This document shows, piece after piece, positions 41,466 to 52,580 of a stretch of 64,000 bases of DNA. This DNA comes from Byssothecium circinans. Lineage: Eukaryota > Ascomycota > Dothideomycetes > Pleosporales > Massarinaceae. The notes below the pieces were generated by a model. It did no database searches, was not told the origin of the DNA, and saw only the letters and a program-made list of their open reading frames with translations. The stretch covers positions 21,450 to 85,449 of the forward strand of contig ML977015.1 in the NCBI GenBank assembly GCA_010015675.1, given 5' to 3'. Made by a program: the position numbers and the translations under genes. Within the stretch, counting starts at the first letter, position 1. Every line of letters begins with the position of its first letter.

Positions 41466-42848
41466 ATGAGCCAACCAATGCCAATAGCGCTACCGACGCC
41501 CGCAGGACCGCGAGCTCCCCCGCCTCCAATATCCGCCCGCTGCGACATGTGTGCCATCCCGCTCAAGGACTACTTACCAACCCGTATACGCCGTTGTGTC
41601 CTCTGTAGCAAATTGATCAAAGACTGGACATTGTGTACCAGGTGGCCCGACCTGTTGGAGCTCAATCGCGAGTTCATCCAAGGCAAGCGACCGGCGACTC
41701 CATATGCCGCGTATCCCATCTTCAAAGACCATAGTCTACACCCTGGTCTATTGCGCCTCCATGACTTCGGTTTTCTAGTCACGGACGCACAAGGTGAGAT
41801 GGTGCGCAAAGGGCAGGAAGAGAGTGGCGCGCACATGGGCAAATGGTACGAAGTAAAGGAGCGCTCGTACCTGACGTGCGTGTTGCCAACCAACGATGTG
41901 CACATCTCCAAGGTCAAAATCGACGAGCTCATCTACCGCCTCTTCTTCGAAATGAGGGACCAAATCGAATTCGTGAGCTATTTCGAGTATGCGGAGTATG
42001 AAAAAGGTGGCGATGTTGAAGGCCGGTACATAGCTCCGCCTAAGGGGACTACGCAAGACCAGCTCAACAGGGATATGCTCGTTCGATACAAGATGTTCTA
42101 CTCGTCGGTCGGGCCTTCGAATGCGTTATACACTATTGCAAAGCATCGATGGGCGCTTACGGAGGAGGAGCTGAAGTGGAAGCCGTGGAAGAGGTGCAAG
42201 CATAATGAGCTGCCGGTCGTCACCGAGGCGGACATCCCGAAGAATTCGATGGGTACGAGGGCGTTCGGACAACAACTGCCTATGTCGCTGGGCATGAAGC
42301 CTCTCATCATTACGATAGCAAACCGCAACTGGCCTCCGACGGGCAAGGATCTACAGGCGTTGCTAGTGGAGACGTGTGTATCGGTTGAACTGGAGCCCAT
42401 ATATGCGAAGCAGCAGAACGACGGGGAACGGCAGGACGGAGCAGGGCAGGCCGGAACAACACCGACTGCAGAACAGCAGGTTGGAAGGCCGGCTCCGACA
42501 GTACCGAGTAGACCACGGGCTTCGACACTTCCTCCGATAGCCCAGGATCCTTTGCCTAAACAGACAGAAGTAGGACAAGTACCGATGACACCGACTGGAC
42601 GGACTACGGTGCAGTCCGGAGGAACCGGGATGGTGCATACTTTAGAAACACCAGACGGACGTACATCATCATGGACAGTAAGGAAGAAGGGGAATTCAAG
42701 CGAAGAAGAGCAGACTGGAGTGGGGGAGAGGATGCGCGATAGGAGTGGACATGGAGAAGACGTGCAAGGAAAGGACGATGACGGTAAGGCTGAAGCTCGG
42801 TTGACAGAAAAATTTAACATACTTTCACTGATGGAAGACGTAGACTGA
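41466..42848 (+). CDS. Hypothetical protein with N-terminal zinc-finger-like Cys pairs
   Basis: A single exon of 460 residues. After a Pro-rich start (MSQPMPIALPTPAGPRAPPP) come CDMC and CVLC pairs with 15 intervening residues, which could bind one zinc ion. A folded-looking region follows (HDFGFLVTDAQGEMVRKGQE, YLTCVLPTNDVHISKVKIDE, LIYRLFFEMRDQIEFVSYFE). The last 160 residues are disordered and rich in Gly, Thr, Gln and charged residues, ending EARLTEKFNILSLMEDVD. I do not recognise the family. The long intact frame and clean start make the gene credible. Confidence 0.74.
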   Translation: MSQPMPIALPTPAGPRAPPPPISARCDMCAIPLKDYLPTRIRRCVLCSKLIKDWTLCTRWPDLLELNREFIQGKRPATPYAAYPIFKDHSLHPGLLRLHDFGFLVTDAQGEMVRKGQEESGAHMGKWYEVKERSYLTCVLPTNDVHISKVKIDELIYRLFFEMRDQIEFVSYFEYAEYEKGGDVEGRYIAPPKGTTQDQLNRDMLVRYKMFYSSVGPSNALYTIAKHRWALTEEELKWKPWKRCKHNELPVVTEADIPKNSMGTRAFGQQLPMSLGMKPLIITIANRNWPPTGKDLQALLVETCVSVELEPIYAKQQNDGERQDGAGQAGTTPTAEQQVGRPAPTVPSRPRASTLPPIAQDPLPKQTEVGQVPMTPTGRTTVQSGGTGMVHTLETPDGRTSSWTVRKKGNSSEEEQTGVGERMRDRSGHGEDVQGKDDDGKAEARLTEKFNILSLMEDVD

Positions 42849-42947
42849 TTGCGCACAGAGGTGGGATGCTGCATGGGTCTTAGTGGTTTGCTCAAGCACA
42901 GCAAGATCGGTCGTGGGTGGAGAAGGATCTGATTAACGCATGGAAGT

Positions 42948-43256
42948 TCATTGACCGCTGAGCAGATAAGCAAGCTTTACCACCGGTGGTACGTTCATCA
43001 TGTCGCCGTCTTTAGAATCGCCGATGGGAAGTCGAATAGCGAATGCTGCTCCATCCTCTTCCTGTCGGTTTGGCTTCATCGCAGAGATAGAGGGAGAGGC
43101 GGAAGCGGAGGCGGGAACTGTTTCGGAGTAGACAGCTGTAATTTCCTCCTATAGGCCCTCTTGAGCCGTTTTCAAGAAGGGACTCATGATAACAAAATAG
43201 AACACTGCGCTATTGATGGGTGATGATGATATTGCGATGGATTGCACGTTGGGTGC
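42948..43256 (-). CDS. Possible small gene or 3' exon (weak)
   Basis: The minus strand reads EEITAVYSETVPASASASPS, then ISAMKPNRQEEDGAAFAIRL and PIGDSKDGDMMNVPPVVKLA to a stop at 42948. A putative 57-bp intron (43149-43205, GTGTTC...CTATAG) joins upstream APNVQSIAISSSPINSA in phase 0. A stop just before that means the 5' end is missing, or needs another exon. Composition looks protein-like, but there is no start or domain. Confidence 0.28.
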
Positions 43257-45147
43257 AGGAGAAGAGGTGACGTCCGATCAGAGATGTGAGCTTTGGAAGC
43301 TTTGACCAATCGGGTAGCTCTTGTCGATCTTCCCGTCTCAAACCACAAACCCACCACCATCACTAATATCCAGCTGGCTCGATACGGCTAAGTATGTCCT
43401 CATAATGGAGGGACACCAAAGAAAATGTCTTGCTTTCTTTCCCCGCGCTCCAGGACCTATCTACGACAACCGTTCCAACCTCCCTAAAATGCTCCTCTTC
43501 CGCATTGCAGCCGCCCAAGTCGCAGCCATACACCGCACCGATGCGCCTAGACATACTCAATCGTCTGATATCCTCCTGAAGAAGCTCCTGAGGTGAGAGT
43601 GAGAGAGTGCAAGTCTTACTGTTTGCGAATGCGCGTTAATACCGGTTTTCACTCAGTTCTTCACCGACAATGTGGATATAGAGTCCTTTGCAGAACACGC
43701 TAATGTCAAGACAGCGGAATATACCGGGAATGTTTCATAAAACAGAAGGGCTAGACGACAGTGAGCACTATAATAGCTATGTGTATTACCTTCCAAGGCC
43801 GGCTCGATCCTGTCCAAGTACCTACAGAACGACTTAAGTAACAGGCAATTCGAGCTGTTTCCGGAAGCAGATGCTATCAATCAACCAGAAAACCGCGACT
43901 TGGGGCTGAATTCTTAGCTCGACAATCTTTGGCGTACTAAATTTCATAGCGAACACAGCAAAGCATTATGGACCCATCATTGGAACGCTATAATAATGCA
44001 ACGACCGGCGCCGCGCTGCAGCTGAAGCGTGGCGCTGTCTAGATCTCAAAAAAGTTAGCTTCACAAGCTGCAGCACCTCAGATGCGGGGATCCGCAGATC
44101 ACGATGATCAGAAAGAGACGAACAAGGGATGCCAGCTGCCAGCTACCTGAGCGGGGTAGCGTAGTGAACACGTGACTTATATCTCACTCTCGAGCCGGGA
44201 TGATGTAAAAGTGATTGCTAAGAAGCAGTGCAGGACCAAATCACTGTCGGTGATATGCAAGCGATCTTGTGCGACTATGGCTTCGGTTCCGATTTCCACG
44301 TTTTCCTAACTCGAGGCCAACTAAGAAGAGTGAAGAATTTCAGTCTCCTTCCTAACTGCGGTAGGTATGGCTACTTAGAAAGACATATTGTGTAGATTAT
44401 TGAGATGAAACGGTGATCTTCGATGTCGCGGTGCTGATCAACTCAGGGGAGTCACTTGGAAACTACAGAAAAGTACCTAAACTTTTGTCCCATAGGCAAA
44501 CAACCAAGAAACACCATGGTTCCGTTCCTTTCTTGCTGTTAGGCTTTCCGACCCCTCCACAAGCGCTAACAGCTCCCCTTCAAACTTCAGCTGAACTCAA
44601 ATGCTCGTATACGCCTCAGCCTCATCAGCCCACATCACTAACCCAGCAAATCACCTCCTAGTCTTTCAGCCCCAATCGCCCCAAGCCTAACCTCCTAACT
44701 CCGTCATCACGTTTTCTTCCTCAAATCGCATTTGCACTGCCTGCACCACAAATGGTGACTTTGTCCCTCCTTCTGATTGGCGAGTTCCGATCCACTCTTC
44801 GCTTAAGCTTGTTGCATTCGGGACGGCGATCACCAGCGGAAACGCGGGTAGGCGACCGAGCTAGCATTGAATGGGGGATAGGGCGAGTAGCACGGGTTCT
44901 GTATGGATGAAAAGTGCGAAATACGAGCAAATGTGGATTTAGTTATGTGACTGACCGTCCTTTCAGTCCATGAAGGCTTGAATTAGAAACATGGCGCGTC
45001 TTGACCGGTGGTACGAAGGGTAAGCGCAAAATGAAAGTTGATCATTGTCGTTCTTATACTTTAGTGTGCCGCTGCGGGTGGAGGCTCTTTCTTGAAGTTG
45101 TTTCCCTCCTTTTTCCGCACCCTTTTGGAAAGTCGAAAGCTTTCAAG
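43257..45147. other. Long intergenic region, no supported gene
   Basis: About 1.9 kb. A + frame starting at 43405 (MEGHQRKCLAFFPRAPGPIY) is short and unsupported. A GC-rich stretch near 44140-44165 (GAGCGGGGTAGCGTAGTGAA) is faintly like the left end of MITE family A but has no partner end that I can find. Confidence 0.4.
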
Positions 45148-46279
45148 ATGGTCAACTTCAACGCTGAGCCACCACCAAACGTCGTCCGCGTGCCACGCTG
45201 GACCCTCGCTCTCCATGCCATTCAATTCGTCTTTGCCATCGTCATTCTCGGTCTTGATGCTTATGGTATCAGTTATATTGCCTACAATGCCTTGATCTTC
45301 AGCCTTGTGGTTGTAAGTAATCACCCACTCTTTCACTCTCCTATACAACCGTGAGTCTTACTGACACTTCACAGTGCATTTGCACATTTGGCGTAACCGT
45401 CTATCTTGTCGCCTCTCAGCTTGTCATCCACAAGCTTTATAATGCATACATCGCCCTCGCATTCCACGTCTGGATGCTCCTCTTCTGGGTCATCGATCTC
45501 GGTCTCGTCGCCAATCTGGCAAGGCTATGGGCTAATCCGATATGCTCGTCCTACTATGGTTACTCATATTCATGCTCGTACTACTGGAAGAGAGATGTAG
45601 AGATGAGAGGGTTTGAGAAGAGGGATACGACGTCATACACAGCGTACTACGGCGCTCTGGCTGCCGGTGCCGTGTTTGCTGCCGTCCAGCTGTAAGTCAT
45701 CTTACGATAGTCATGGGGCATAACGGGAAGAAATATTGATGAAATGGCAGTGTTACATGGGCCCTTTCAGCCGCCATCCTAGTCATCCACTTCAACAAGC
45801 ACCGCACCAACGCAGCAAACACAACAACACACGTCTCGCATCCACCACCTCAATACACAAACGCGCCCCACAACAACAACATTTCTCAGCCCGTTCCCAT
45901 GGAGAAATACAATCACCAGGCTTCAACCCACCAAACACCTCAGCCGCAATACGCCCAGCCAGTTCAAGGACACTTCTCGGCTCCGTACGCCCAGGACCCT
46001 GTTCAGCGTCAGGATACAGTGAGCCCGGTCTCTCAAGCCGCGGGATATGCAGCGCCGCCTCCCAACCAGAATACTTCTGAATTGAGCTCGCCACAACATA
46101 CAGGTGCGGGATACGCAGCGCCGCCGCCTAACGCGAATGCGTCTGAATTGAGCTCACCACAACATACCGGTGCAGGAGGTCCTGTGTATAACCACAACGT
46201 CTCGGAGCTGTCGACGCCGCAACATACGGGTGCTGGAAGGTACGATCCTAATGTCTCTGAGCTGTCGACCACGAGGTAA
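45148..46279 (+). CDS. MARVEL-domain membrane protein with C-terminal tandem repeats
   Basis: Three exons (45148-45312, 45375-45691, 45751-46279) give 336 residues. Four membrane helices fit a MARVEL fold: WTLALHAIQFVFAIVILGLD, YNALIFSLVVCICTFGVTVY, AYIALAFHVWMLLFWVIDLG, and AAGAVFAAVQLVTWALSAAI. The loop before the last helix is Tyr/Cys-rich (NPICSSYYGYSYSCSYYW). The cytosolic tail is Gln/Pro-rich and carries four near-repeats based on SELSSPQHTGAGYAAPPPN. MARVEL proteins organise plasma-membrane domains and vesicle fusion sites; the tail repeat probably binds a partner. Start chosen at MVNFNAEPPP just after a pyrimidine-rich leader. Confidence 0.88.
46072..46273 (+). repeat. Coding tandem repeat in the MARVEL protein tail
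   Basis: Successive units contain (S/T)SELSxPQHTGAG with spacers YAAPPPN or PVYNHN. Four SELS and three PQHTGAG copies occur, the first two units nearly identical at DNA level and later ones diverged. Copy number may vary between strains. Confidence 0.75.
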
Positions 46280-46660
46280 AGAATCAACGTTCATGTAGTT
46301 GGAGGGAGCTCGTGTACTACCATTTTGGTGATGCTTGCAGACAATCTGGCGCTACGTGGGGAGATGTTCGGAGTCGTGAACGGGTTGGAGCCCAAGAAGT
46401 TTGAAATACCCCCTTAATGTGAAGAATAGTTTGTAAATTTACATATTGACTTGACCTGTGTTCCCTCCCTTGCGGTTCTTACAAGCTCCCTAATACGCCC
46501 ATTACTTGGAAAAGTGCACGTACAGTTCCAGGTCGACACAAGTTCACCAAATGAGAATAAAAGCCATCAGTGTAAGTAACTGCACCCAGAATTACCCAGC
46601 CGTCACCCAGCCGTCTCGACTTCGTATCAAAGTTTAACTTCTTTACTTCCATTCATACCA
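46280..46660. other. Intergenic stretch between converging genes
   Basis: It holds the 3' flanks of the MARVEL gene and the Ser/Thr-stalk gene. Nothing else is seen. Confidence 0.4.
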
Positions 46661-47470
46661 TCATAAAATAAGGTAAGTAAATCTAGCAGCAACACAAACC
46701 CCATGAACCACAACCGCCATCATCACTACACTGAACCTAGCACCAGCATTACCCCTACTGCCCGCTGACTGCGCCGAACTCGGCGTAGGACTTGGCATAG
46801 TCTGCGTCCCCGTTTCTACCGCCACGGCCTCAATATCAAAAAGGCTGGTGCTCGGAATCTCAGTAGTCCTTGGTGGCGCCGTAGCCGATAAACTGGTCGA
46901 CGAGATCTGCGCCGGCCTACTCGTGTAGCTTGCCTTGACTGGTTCGTCTGAGCGTAAACCAGCGACACTGGCTCCGCGCGGGATCGACCAGTACCTGCAA
47001 TCCGCGATGTTTCCTTCTTGCGGATCGATGTAGCATCTCCGCGCGGCGTTGCCGTTCCAGATGAGTTGGTCGAAGTACGGGAGGCGGAAACCGATGAGGC
47101 CGTTACTGTAGACTGGTCTGCCGAAGTCGTCGATGGTGTAGGGAGCGTTTTGACGGTTCTAGTTGATGGAAAGGGATTGTTAGTTAAATTGTGCTTGACA
47201 GAAGGGAGGGAGGCTGATACGACATGATTCAACATACCTTCAATCGAGGTGGAGTCATTTTCATGTCGAGTTTTGGCAGTGTTGCGACATCGTGATCGGA
47301 AAGCGTGGCCCTCTTCCTCACCGCCGTACATGACAACCCTCCAAGAGTCCCAGCAGGTCTGAAATACCATGCGAAATTACTCAACTGCACATTCGTCACC
47401 TGTTGGTGAGGGAGCTTTATGAGCCCGATCCATGTGCATGCTGGCGAACTGATCGCTTGAGTTGGATGCA
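46661..47470 (-). CDS. Secreted or GPI-type surface protein, 5' end unresolved
   Basis: Exon 46661-47158 and an upstream exon from 47238 join across a 79-bp intron (GTATGT...CAACTAG) in phase 0. The readable part begins CTWIGLIKLPHQQVTNVQLS and runs through NRQNAPYTIDDFGRPVYSNG, LIGFRLPYFDQLIWNGNAAR and two Cys (RRCYIDPQEGNIADCRYW). A Ser/Thr-rich stalk (PAQISSTSLSATAPP) and a hydrophobic C-terminus (FSVVMMAVVVHGVCVAARF) suggest a GPI-anchored or tail-anchored surface protein. No ATG is present in frame at the 5' side before a TAG, so at least one more exon is needed. An alternative frame over the same DNA is also Ser/Thr-rich, so this model is uncertain. Confidence 0.45.
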
Positions 47471-47841
47471 ATTGTGTCTATTTTGGCAATGTGGCCAACC
47501 TGCCCGGGTGGAGTGGAAATAAGAAGCCGCAGAGAAACTACGCGTCTGCCATCGTGTCGTCAACCAAGGCACGGGAGACCAAGGCTGAGCCTGGACTGCG
47601 AGATTCCAGTAGATGAACGGTTACACCAACCTCGTATCTTGACCGGTCAAGCTGAGGGGTATTTTCTACAGGCGGTAGAAAAGCCACGTCATCTCGTCGG
47701 TTTATTCCCATCCTTTACTCATTGACTCATCTTTCTCAATTCTCTCTAATTTCGTTTAGATTTCGTGCCAGACCGCATGTCCGCATCGGTACTACTTCTT
47801 ACCAGAACGCTTAGGCGATAGAAGCGAAGAAGCGCGACAAG
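47471..47841. other. Region between divergent genes
   Basis: It should hold the missing first exon of the minus-strand surface protein and the promoter of the ankyrin locus. I could not place either with confidence. Confidence 0.35.
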
Positions 47842-50168
47842 ATGGCCGAGCCGCTGTCAATAACAGCTAGCATTCTAGCTGTTCTAGGCGCGGCCGAGAA
47901 AACTGGTAAAGGACTTGAGAGACTTCGAACTCTTCACAACGCTCCGGACGAACTACAGTACGTGTTGAACGAAGTAAGCCTACACCACCACTCTTTCACT
48001 CTTACAAAGCTAATGTGTGCTAGATTAGCGACATGCGCATAGTGTTGAGATCGGTGCAGAAGGCTCTGACAGCAGTGACGGAATGCGAGGCTGAAGATAT
48101 CAAAGGGCTGATTCAGTCTGGAAAATTGAGCAGGATTCGCGAGCGGCTGCGCGACCGTCGTGACAGCCTTGTAGCCGCTCTTGTCGGCTCCTTGTTCACG
48201 ATCAAGTGAGTTTCGTTTACGTGCGGCCCTTTAGATAATCGCTAAAACCTCAAATATAGTCATGGCATAAGGCTGGATATTAGAGAGATCTCACTGGTGA
48301 CTCGGGGCGAGCCTGATCAAAGTCTAATCAGACTGGATCATCCCCAAGCTGCTTCCATGCAGCATGCGTTGGAGGAGCTTCTTTCTAGGGATTCATATCA
48401 ATCATCCGATACTTTGCAACCGGCCCACAGTGATACCTATCAGGAAGAAGAGCCTGCATCCGGGTCCCGCCAACGGTGAAGAGGACGAAACGACCTTATT
48501 CCCTACGAATCATCCTTGCATAGCCAGTCAGTTACATCAGCTAGGTCGGTACGTGTCAGGGCGTCTCTCGCTGGTCTGGCTTGTGGAACATTCTGTCAAT
48601 GTCAGTGTCACATACACACACAAGCCCACATTCCCCGGTGGCTGAGCGGTACATTAGGAATCATGTTCGGAAGTTACCAAGGTACGCCAACCCTAAAAAT
48701 AAGGCCCTGCAACTATAGGAAGTGCAAAAGAAGCACAACGACTACCTCTCACTTCACCTATTACTTCCCGTCGAGATTGTTGAATGTGGCTCTTACCTTC
48801 ACGAGCACCTGGAAAGATGTCACGGGTGCAGGAGGGTCCTGGCATATCAGTATGCCACAGATGATACCTGATCAGCATATTGTCTGGGGTTCGCACTTAT
48901 GGAGTGATGAAGAGATCTTGGATTTGTTCTACACGCGCCGAGCCTCTCCGTATATGATTAGAGAAGGAGATGGCTCCTCAATCTTGTTTGTAAGTCCACT
49001 TTAAGTTTTACTTGCAGGATCATTTAGTGTTTTTCTCTTCTGACTATTCTATCACATAGTGGGCTATACATCACTGGAAAATTGAAATCTGCAAATATCT
49101 ACTCCTCCAGAATGCCGATCGCTATATAGTGAACAAGAAAGGGAGGTTAGTCTTTGGTGCCCTTTTTCAACCACAGAATCTCAGCAACTAACTGATAAAA
49201 GCTCGCCACGCGAGCTCGCCTGGACTCGAATTCTGTCGCTGGCCTCTTCTGACCGAACTAGAGACATCCCAAGACTCCAAGAGATCTTCGAAGACGATGA
49301 CGTGTTCGACAACCTTGGATTCACGGTTCTGCACATGATAGTCACCGGGCGGAAAAGCGATAGCCTGGAGTCCATACTCGACAACGATACGTCCAATCTC
49401 AACAAGCTCGACAACCAAAACAAAACACCTCTCATGTGGGCTGCTGCCAGAGGAGACTGCGAAAATGTCGGCACACTACTCGAATACGACGCCTCCACTA
49501 AGCCAAAGGACAAAGAAGGGCGAACTGCGCTGAGTTGGGCTGCCTGGAGCGGCTCGTCAGGGTGCGCGACTTGCGTTCGACGACTGCTCGAACACGGCGC
49601 GGACACGAATATCAAGGACACTCGAGCGTACGAATCACCTCTCCATTGGGCGTTGAAGGGAGATAATACAGCCGGCATCGTGACTGCTCTGCTAGACTAT
49701 GGTGCGGACATTGCATCTCTTAGCGGAACAGGCCTACAACCGCTTCACAGAGCGGCGCTTAGTGGCGCACTGTAGAACGCAACGATTCTTCTAGACCGCG
49801 GCACAGATATCGACGCACCCATGAAGCCTGGAGGTGAGACGCCTTTGCTCACTGCCGCCTCCTGGAACAAACCGCTGCTCGTCAATCTATTTATGGAGAG
49901 AAGAGCTAAGCTTACACTGCGAGATGACGGAAAGAACATACTCCATGTAGCTGCGGAATTCTGCGATGCAAAGGTTTTTAATATCCTCCTGTCGTTTCGT
50001 CTTCCGGGTATTACTGCCGAAGATACCGATGCGGATGGGAAGACGGCATGGGACATATATCAGCAACGTCACCAAACTAGCTCTGGGAAAAAGTTCTCGT
50101 CCGAGGAGGAATATGAGCTTAGTCGCGTGTCACTGACAAGACTCCTAGAACTTGGAAAGTTCTATTGA
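47842..50168 (+). pseudogene. Helo_like_N-ankyrin repeat gene with two in-frame stops
   Basis: It starts MAEPLSITASILAVLGAAEK, TGKGLERLRTLHNAPDELQY, the Helo_like_N-type domain of fungal STAND/NLR-related proteins. Introns at 47974-48023 and 48207-48259 join in frame. A TGA at 48477-48479 interrupts the frame, which then continues through a Cys-rich CQCQCH...YQGTPT...TYYFPSR segment typical of this family. Two introns after FV and KGR lead to ankyrin repeats (NKTPLMWAAARGDCENVGTL, GRTALSWAAWSG, ESPLHWALKGDN, GLQPLHRAALSGA). A TAG at 49773-49775 interrupts again, followed by GETPLLTAASWNKPLL and KNILHVAAEFCD to a stop at 50168. If not rescued by splicing or readthrough, the product is truncated. 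The intact family is linked to nonself recognition and cell death. Confidence 0.75.
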
Positions 50169-50429
50169 GGATTCCTTGCAAAGAAGTGGAATTTGAGCTA
50201 TTCATATAGTGTAGGAATCTCTGTGGTAGATCGTCCCTTGCGTTGTAGATCTTGTGCGTACGGGCTGTTAGGCCAAATGGGTCTATTTTTGCCTACGGTC
50301 AAAAGGTTCAAGTACTCGCTCGCTAAGGAATCTATCGTATGGATAACAAAGACTTCTAAGCAATATATATAGGAGAATAGCCATCTGTCTTTACAGATCA
50401 GAATGTTAGGAGCGGATTTCTAGCTTCCG

Positions 50430-50774
50430 TTGCATGCAGCTATTGCGTTGGGGCTTGTTGACATGGTTGAGCTCCTTCTTCTTGAGTCCAGTTATGTAGA
50501 AGGTTTGTTTAGATGTGTGAGGGAAACGGATGGCTCGACCGCTTTACACATGGCTGTACGTAGTCTGCAACCAGGTAAGAAGAAGCTTGACGTTTTGGAG
50601 GCTTTGTTGGAAGAGGCTCCAAGGAATCCAGAGGTACTGCGTATTTGTGATAGGGAGGGTCATTCGCCTCTGACTTTGGCTCGGGATATGGCGAGGTTGG
50701 GCGACAGTTGGGACAGAGACGTGGGTGAGGCGGTGGAGGATTATTACAGGAAGGTGTGCGGACAACAGACATGA
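50430..50774 (+). pseudogene. Separate ankyrin-repeat fragment
   Basis: An open frame with LHAAIALGLVDMVELLLLES, GSTALHMAVRSLQPGKKKLD and HSPLTLARDMARLGDSWDRD, i.e. two to three ankyrin repeats and a C-terminal helix. Just upstream is a stop, and there is no N-terminal domain or convincing start. It is probably a duplicated tail of the same kind of gene as 47842-50168, or its detached 3' end. Confidence 0.52.
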
Positions 50775-50937
50775 CAGACGACGTCTTTGACTGATAGAGT
50801 CAGGGTTGAAGAGACAGCCCCTCAACCTACATAGATAGGTGTACACTGTACTTCAAGTTAGTAATATTGCCTCAAAACAAAAACTACCCATTCTCAAAAC
50901 CAGCAGAGACACTCATCATATCCCGTTACCCCACCTC

Positions 50938-51456
50938 TCAATTCACAAAAGGATGTCCCCCCAAAAAGTCCCTCTCCACAACCCTCCCCTCCCGAATCCC
51001 CTCCAGCACATTCCCAATCCACCCCTTCGGCCCTCCACCCCCAATCTCCCTCCCCTTCACCGGACACGCCGGCCCACCAATGAACCCCCTCTCCGCCGCC
51101 GCCTGATTTACCTCCTCACTAATCCTCAAACCCTCCTTCTCCCTCTTCTTCGCCTCACTCGTCTCTCCCAACGCTCGCTGTTGTTGTCCTTGTTGTCTCT
51201 CCTCCCACCGCTTCTCGAGAAACGAGCCAAGGGAATCGAATTGCTTCGCCGCGAAGCGGTGCAGGGAGGCGAGGAGCCGGTTTAAGATGTCGAAGAGGAG
51301 GCGGTAGAGAAGTTCTGTCGCGAGGGCTTGGCCGGTTTGCGCGGTGAAGTATCGCGCTGGTATTAGGGAGGTTGACGGCGATGTTGATGTGAGCGTGGTT
51401 GTTGAAGGGCTGGGGCGATAGGGTATGAGTGCGGAAGTGAAGGGGTCGGTGCTCAT
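50938..51456 (-). CDS. Hypothetical protein with central helical region
   Basis: A single exon of 172 residues from MSTDPFTSALIPYRPSPSTT. A Thr/Ser/Pro-rich N-terminus is followed by amphipathic helices (FTAQTGQALATELLYRLLFD, ILNRLLASLHRFAAKQFDSL, GSFLEKRWEERQQGQQQRAL). The C-terminal part (GGGPKGWIGNVLEGIREGRV) is Gly-rich. No signal peptide. The family is not recognised. The frame is intact and its codon use matches neighbours. Confidence 0.58.
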   Translation of the reverse strand: MSTDPFTSALIPYRPSPSTTTLTSTSPSTSLIPARYFTAQTGQALATELLYRLLFDILNRLLASLHRFAAKQFDSLGSFLEKRWEERQQGQQQRALGETSEAKKREKEGLRISEEVNQAAAERGFIGGPACPVKGREIGGGGPKGWIGNVLEGIREGRVVERDFLGGHPFVN

Positions 51457-52580
51457 GGTGTTGTCGGTGTTGTTTCTTTCTAATTACTGATGTTTTGGAG
51501 GTTGATAGTGGGGTATATGGTAGCTGCGATTAATTGACTTGTGGGCGGGAGCTGAGGCTTCTAAGTATTGCTTTTGTATCCACGTGCCGGCGGTGTTAGG
51601 TACAAGTTATAACCAAGACAGACAGCGGGGGTGCCAGACACGAACTGATGTTGGTCGGGACGCCTTATATGAGCGTCGGCCAATCGGCGCTGCGTGAATG
51701 ACATGATCTCCGACTTAGATTCGCGGATCTTCGTCAGCGCTAGCATGAGATGAGGGTTTCCGGGCTTGAGGCTGGAAGGGCAACAATGCGGCCAAGAGTT
51801 CACCTGTGTTGCAAGTTCATGTTGTTGAGAGACCAGTCAGAGGCTCGGGAAGGAGCAGCGTGGTTCGAGAGTTTTCTAGTGGTAGCCTATAGAGTTTCCT
51901 TCGCGAGAGGAATTGTACGAATTGGACTGTACGTCATAGGTGGTTCTTCTCCAGAATGTGCATGCAGACCGTGTATAGATATTATTGAGTGTCGAGCACA
52001 GTCCATAGAGAAGTAGGTTTTCTGTCAAGGAGCAAAACTACTGGCATCAAAGTCTCACATCACCCGGACCACACGATCATCCAAACCGCACTAAAAGAAA
52101 ATGCCAATGATATTCGCATACAAGATACGTTCTCCCAGGACCGAGTCAGTACTGCAATCAAGCAAAGCACTCTCAGGCCGCCAATGATCTATGCCCCGAC
52201 AAAAAGATGAAATACCCCCGAAAATTGATTACAAAAGATGAGGTCGAACTGGTCGCGCCTTGGACGCCGAACAGAAGCAAGCAAGAAGGAAGGGGGGTAA
52301 TCCCAGAGCCAATTTTGGAAAACAAACACAAGAGATGGTGTTTTAAGCCGGCTTCGAGTTGTCCCTGAAAGAAATGTCCGGTCAGCAGCTGATACGTATC
52401 CACCGGAGGCTATTATACAGGGACCGGGCCGGCCTTGATAGTATGGAAGGTGCATGAGAGAGACGAGAGATGGTGGAGATGGAGATGGTGGGGACGGGCG
52501 AGGGTAAGGAGACATCGTGTGATGTGGTTGGTGGATGTCGATGTGGATGCGGAGGGGGGAAGCTGGGACATGGCGAATAT
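51457..52580. other. Intergenic region
   Basis: About 1.1 kb with the promoter of the hypothetical gene on the left and the 3' flank of the syntaxin gene on the right. Open frames at 51750-52016 and 52435-52956 (+) have no domains; the second mirrors the syntaxin gene. The 3' flank is rich in GGTGGAGATGG-type purine tracts near 52470-52500. Confidence 0.45.

Noticed and set aside
43405..43596. Small plus frame MEGHQRKCLAFFPRAP
   Set aside because: Short, isolated and without signal peptide or repeat; the evidence is too weak.
44140..44180. Possible fourth copy of MITE family A
   Set aside because: Only a short GC-rich stretch resembles the left end; no right end or central block is found.
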